Assembly (NCBI GenBank): GCA_027600665.1
Contig: JADGJL010000891.1
Coordinates: 1-12,409, forward strand
Length of the DNA stretch: 12,409 nucleotides
DNA from: Irineochytrium annulatum
Lineage: Eukaryota; Chytridiomycota; Chytridiomycetes; Chytridiales; Chytridiaceae
Direction of reading: 5' to 3'
Part shown: piece after piece, positions 10,601-12,409 of the stretch
How the letters are laid out: each line of letters begins with the position of its first letter
Numbering within the stretch: the stretch's first letter is position 1
Notes under the pieces: model-generated
Database searches by the model: none
The model's input: the letters and a program-made list of their open reading frames with translations, nothing else
Told to the model about the DNA's origin: nothing
Translations under genes and position numbers: made by a program

Positions 10601-10921
10601 CGCGTGCTCCTCTCTGGCGCTTTAACGAACCCTCAGCCGCTCTATGACGGAGCGACGATCACGGTGACATCGCGCGCGGCGGCCGGGAACGTGTCTCCGT
10701 TCAATGAGGTGACGTCGTGCGCTCTGCGCGACAAAGGATTTGCGGTCGTGCCTATTCGCGGCGCAGGTATCACTGAGGCTAGGGAGACGGTCGTGATCCG
10801 GGACGGGTTTGGGGTAGAAGAGGGTCGTAGGGACTTGGTTGGCTGGGTCAAGGCGTTACTAGACGCCGGCGAGCTTACCAAGCTTGCAGTTCAAAGCCCT
10901 CTACATCATTGGTACAATTGA
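7608..10921 (+). CDS. Patatin-like (PNPLA/ATGL-type) protein, predicted catalytically dead
   Basis: Exons 7608-7967, 8241-8315, 8393-10224, 10301-10499 and 10568-10921 give 939 residues. All junctions are phase-consistent, and the start has good context (cggaATGG). The patatin-like domain spans about 675-870. SFAGGSGVG (from 681) matches the oxyanion loop. LGCGLGAV is the nucleophile elbow, with Gly724 where GxSxG has Ser. RGRLWISVT, ASCYVPV and LLSGALTNPQPLYD follow. The last aligns with the family's VDGG-x-x-DN-x-P-LY block, and Ser838 stands where the catalytic Asp should be. With both dyad residues gone, lipase or phospholipase activity is unlikely; a regulatory or lipid-binding role is an inference. 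Residues 1-670 carry three W-x-x-x-L-[YF]-G-[KR]-G acidic motifs (W173, W236, W333), a short LP repeat (435-461), and an Ala/Gly/Val-rich region (about 540-645) that could be amphipathic. The region is otherwise unrecognised. Confidence 0.85.
7968..8240 (+). other. Intron 1 of the patatin-like gene (purine-rich)
   Basis: The donor GTGAGT at 7968 follows an AGG codon in phase 0. The acceptor AACGTAG ends at 8240 with a CTTAAC branch-like site upstream. At 273 bases it is the longest intron here. Its first 180 bases are strongly purine-rich on the plus strand, changing to pyrimidine-rich near the acceptor. Reading through would stop at 8004-8006. The purine-rich character recurs upstream of the decayed copy at about 12000-12110. 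Confidence 0.85.
8316..8392 (+). other. Intron 2 of the patatin-like gene
   Basis: The donor GTAAGT begins at 8316 after E-Y-V-S-H, and the acceptor TCGTTATAG ends at 8392 just before ATGATGGATGATTCG. It is 77 bases, phase 0, with CTTAAC and CTAAT branch-like sites. The boundary is independently supported because the decayed copy at 12150-12409 keeps the same structure: GTACAT donor, TCGTTATAG acceptor and the same flanking codons. The ATG at 8393 is therefore more likely internal (residue 146) than the true start. Confidence 0.88.
8465..9001 (+). repeat. Three copies of a W-x-x-x-L-[YF]-G-[KR]-G acidic motif
   Basis: Within exon 3, three segments encode the same short pattern. They are RTAWEKFLYGKGEDDADA (8465 onward), ERGFWTRVLYGRGDGDDEDA (8651 onward) and ERGFWVKVLFGKGDDEGEEE (8942 onward). 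Key shared residues are W, basic at +2 or +3, L, aromatic, G, K/R, G, then an acidic run. Copies 2 and 3 also share ERGFW. The spacing (63 and 97 residues) is filled by low-complexity Ser/Thr/Ala/Asp linker, which suggests short linear binding modules rather than a folded repeat domain. I do not recognise the motif. Confidence 0.8.
9260..9340 (+). repeat. Three tandem 9-residue units with a central Leu-Pro
   Basis: Residues 435-461 read as three imperfect 9-mers: SALPGVAVV, SKLPGASLV and ANLPIVSQV. Each has Leu-Pro at positions 3-4 and Val at position 9. The segment is hydrophobic but broken by prolines, so a simple transmembrane helix is unlikely. It could be a membrane- or lipid-droplet-contacting stretch, which would suit a PNPLA-type protein. 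That role is inferred, not shown. Confidence 0.6.
10225..10300 (+). other. Intron 3 of the patatin-like gene
   Basis: The donor is AG/GTACGT at 10225 and the acceptor TTATCTACAG ends at 10300, giving 76 bases, phase 2. The split AG|A codon gives Arg756, and the protein continues R-F-M-G-G-V. This fits the patatin-like helix that ends in K-x-x-x-R-F-L-G in ATGL-type proteins. Confidence 0.88.
10500..10567 (+). other. Intron 4 of the patatin-like gene
   Basis: The donor GTTAGT is at 10500 and the acceptor CCTATCAG ends at 10567, giving 68 bases, phase 0. The join gives C-Y-V-P-V-L-H, matching the family's S-G-F-I-P-V block that precedes the catalytic Asp loop. The same donor hexamer, GTTAGT, is used in the MAPKKK gene. 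Confidence 0.85.
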
Positions 10922-11249
10922 TTGGGAATGAACTTTAAGGTCTAGTTGCCCAGCTACGCTGTTTATTGCCCTTTTGTCACATCCTTTTTCAAATGAGCAT
11001 TGTTTGTCTCGGAGCTTTTCGGCTCTTCTCTTTTTTTGGTGTGAGGGGATTGAAGATGACGATCTGTTGGTATGATTGGGTACAGCGCTGAGATGCTGAT
11101 GATGTCCTGTTCCTGGTTGAGATGTGGGCTGTCTCTTCTTTGAGGGAAGATCACTATTGTTTTTTATGTTAATTGTTAAAAGAACCCCTGCGTTTTGTAG
11201 GTTTGTAGTGCGTCTGTCGCCCATTAGTACATGGGTCTGACTGAAATCC

Positions 11250-11255
11250 AATAAA
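11250..11255 (+). terminator. Polyadenylation-type signal AATAAA
   Basis: A canonical AATAAA lies 329 bases after the stop codon of the patatin-like gene, in AT-rich sequence. It is the first such hexamer I see downstream and a reasonable 3' end signal for that transcript. Fungal polyadenylation signals are loose, so the real cleavage site could lie elsewhere. Confidence 0.4.
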
Positions 11256-11376
11256 GCGTATATCAAGTACTTTTCTTAATTCGAATATGATTGTCAAACA
11301 TATGGTTCGACCACGGCTAACTTCGAACTATAGGTCCTTGAAGACCAATAGCGAGTTCGACCCTTTACCTCGAATG

Positions 11377-11452
11377 ATTCTGGCCAAGGCGGACGATATG
11401 ATCCAATGATCGTTGCAGATGATGTGAAGAGTTGGCGGTTATTGGCCAGAAT
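11377..11452. repeat. Perfect 11-base inverted repeat with 54-base spacer
   Basis: ATTCTGGCCAA at 11377-11387 is the exact reverse complement of TTGGCCAGAAT at 11442-11452. The arms do not extend further. No ORF or target-site duplication around them supports a mobile element. Confidence 0.5.
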
Positions 11453-12149
11453 GGTGGGCTCGCAAATTCTGTCAGAACTTTCCCACGAACAGATATGGGC
11501 CATTAAGCACCGCAGGCATCAATAATTGCGAGAAGATGTTGTTATAATTCAAATTCCAAGTTTCGTACCCTTATAAAGAACGTTCATGTTAAAATGGCCA
11601 TGCCTCACCAACATCAACTCAAAAAAAGAAGACAAGGACAAGCCTGTCCGACCGCTCTTTCAATTAGGCCGCGTGATCGGCCGCTTGCAGCGAGAGAGCC
11701 GTTAGGCTCTGTTTGCCAGTTACCTGCAGAGTGGAAGTCCGGCAAGAATAGCTGAACGCTAATCATAGGCAGCCTCGTAGACTCCCCGCGCCTTCGTGGA
11801 CCTGCCGAGTGGCGACATCACCCTTCCATCAGGCGGCTGGTAGGGCCTGGACGCCGGGGCAGAATGAAGCGACAAATTTGGGGTTGAGCTCACCCGCTCA
11901 AGGTTGACCAGGAAAGGGCGGATGATCTTTTAGTGATCTCGCGACGAGGCTTCGAGGTGGTGCGTCGATCGCTTTTCATTGCTTCCCCCATTGGAAGAGA
12001 CTGGGACAGGAGACGATCAGCGTGAGAAGGGAGAAACGTCGCGAAGCGGTCGAAGGAGGTGGACGAGAGGTTAGAAAGATAGGGAGAAGGGAGGGTACAT
12101 GTTTGCCTTCAACAATAACACCGCTGACATCCTTTTCTGCACAACATAG

Positions 12150-12409
12150 ATTCGCTAGGCTCGCCACAGTAAATCGATGGCATCTGTCTTCTTCAGAGTA
12201 TGTGGCACAAGTACATCTCTGTCGTTATCAGTTTTCCTGCCCACTCGACGGATGATATTTTCGTTATAGGTGATAAACGGCTCCACCGCCCCGTTTTCTC
12301 TCACGCCGGGAAAACGCCTTCTATACGAAAACAGCGAAGACGACGACGTCGTCATCAGCGCCGCTCCCCCGTCGATAAGCCGGCCGGCACGCCCTCAGAT
12401 GTCGTGACA
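12150..12409 (+). pseudogene. Degenerate partial copy of the patatin-like gene (exon 2 to early exon 3), runs off window
   Basis: This stretch aligns by eye with 8241-8620. Exon-2-like sequence (12150-12210) keeps ATGGCATCT-TCTTCTTC and the codons E-Y-V-A-Q for E-Y-V-S-H, followed by GTACAT where the gene has GTAAGT. The intron-like part (12211-12269) ends in the identical TCGTTATAG. Exon-3-like sequence gives V-I-N-G-S-T-A-P for M-M-D-D-S-A-T-P, then L-L-Y-E-N-S-E-D-D-D for F-L-Y-G-K-G-E-D-D-A. In a shifted frame it gives V-D-K-P-A-G-T-P-S for V-D-E-P-A-G-T-P-S. Breaks: an in-frame TAG at the third codon of exon 2, about 14 bases lost within exon 2, and about 10 bases lost before the VD-PAGTPS segment. 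No intact reading frame is visible in this part. A functional reading with shifted splice sites is conceivable but less likely, and what lies beyond the edge is unknown. Confidence 0.75.

Larger units (their letters stand above)
10922..12149. other. Intergenic, AT-richer region without credible gene
   Basis: The first 330 bases are probably the 3' UTR of the patatin-like gene, ending near AATAAA at 11250-11255. Beyond it I see a perfect 11-base inverted repeat (11377-11387 and 11442-11452), a TATAAA at 11572-11577, and two neighbouring small hairpins (11667-11682 and 11695-11710). From about 11990 the sequence becomes purine-rich and resembles intron 1 of the patatin-like gene, so the decayed copy may begin before 12150. 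Short frames here lack homology or an ATG start. Confidence 0.5.

Noticed and set aside
10901..11266. 121-residue minus-strand frame
   Set aside because: It starts with TTG, lies in the probable 3' UTR and has low-complexity Ser/Lys/Gln composition.
11285..11365. GGTTCGACC/GTTCGACCC sequences resembling a tRNA B box
   Set aside because: No A box, acceptor stem or anticodon arm can be fitted at the right spacing.
11294..11503. 69-residue minus-strand frame with an ATG
   Set aside because: It has a true ATG but no recognisable motif and no splice-extended homology. It overlaps the inverted repeat and is probably chance.
11594..11755. 53-residue plus-strand small ORF with good start context (aaaATGG) and a TATAAA about 17 bases upstream
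   Set aside because: The TATAAA is too close to the ATG for a normal leader, and the composition is unremarkable. I could not support it as a gene.

Overview
The window looks like nuclear DNA of a fungus, probably an early-diverging one such as a chytrid, though the exact lineage is a guess. The grounds are GC-rich coding sequence, genes of fungal/opisthokont signalling families, and short introns (46 to 273 bases) with GT..AG ends and CTAAT-, CTTAAC- or CTGAC-like branch sites. There are no bacterial operon features. Hand-splicing gives three protein-coding genes with seven introns, all phase-consistent, plus a decayed partial copy of the third gene at the right edge.

Positions 1-3696, minus strand: a long serine-rich MAPKKK of the SSK2/MEKK4 type, the kinase that feeds osmostress (HOG/p38-type) MAPK cascades. 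Its C-terminus runs off the left edge. Positions 3697-4325: a 629-base divergent promoter region shared with the next gene. Positions 4326-6897, plus strand: a two-exon gene with an N-terminal RasGEF (CDC25-homology) domain and a long acidic disordered tail. The RasGEF domain becomes complete only after removal of a 46-base intron.

Positions 6898-7607: intergenic sequence with the likely promoter and 5' UTR of the third gene. Positions 7608-10921, plus strand: a five-exon gene for a 939-residue protein whose C-terminal quarter is a patatin-like (PNPLA/ATGL-type) domain. Both catalytic dyad residues appear to be lost: the GxSxG serine is Gly and the DGG aspartate is Ser. This predicts a pseudo-lipase. 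Its long N-terminal region carries three copies of a W-x-x-x-L-[YF]-G-[KR]-G plus acidic motif and a short LP repeat. Positions 10922-12149: about 1.2 kb of AT-richer non-coding sequence with a polyadenylation-type signal. Positions 12150-12409: a degenerate copy of exon 2, intron 2 and the start of exon 3 of the patatin-like gene, with an in-frame stop and frameshifting deletions, continuing past the right edge.

The first two genes are both signalling regulators (a MAPKKK and a Ras exchange factor) and share a promoter region. The third has no obvious functional tie to them. The most noteworthy items are the doubly dead patatin domain, its repeat-bearing N-terminus, and the decayed tandem duplicate downstream.
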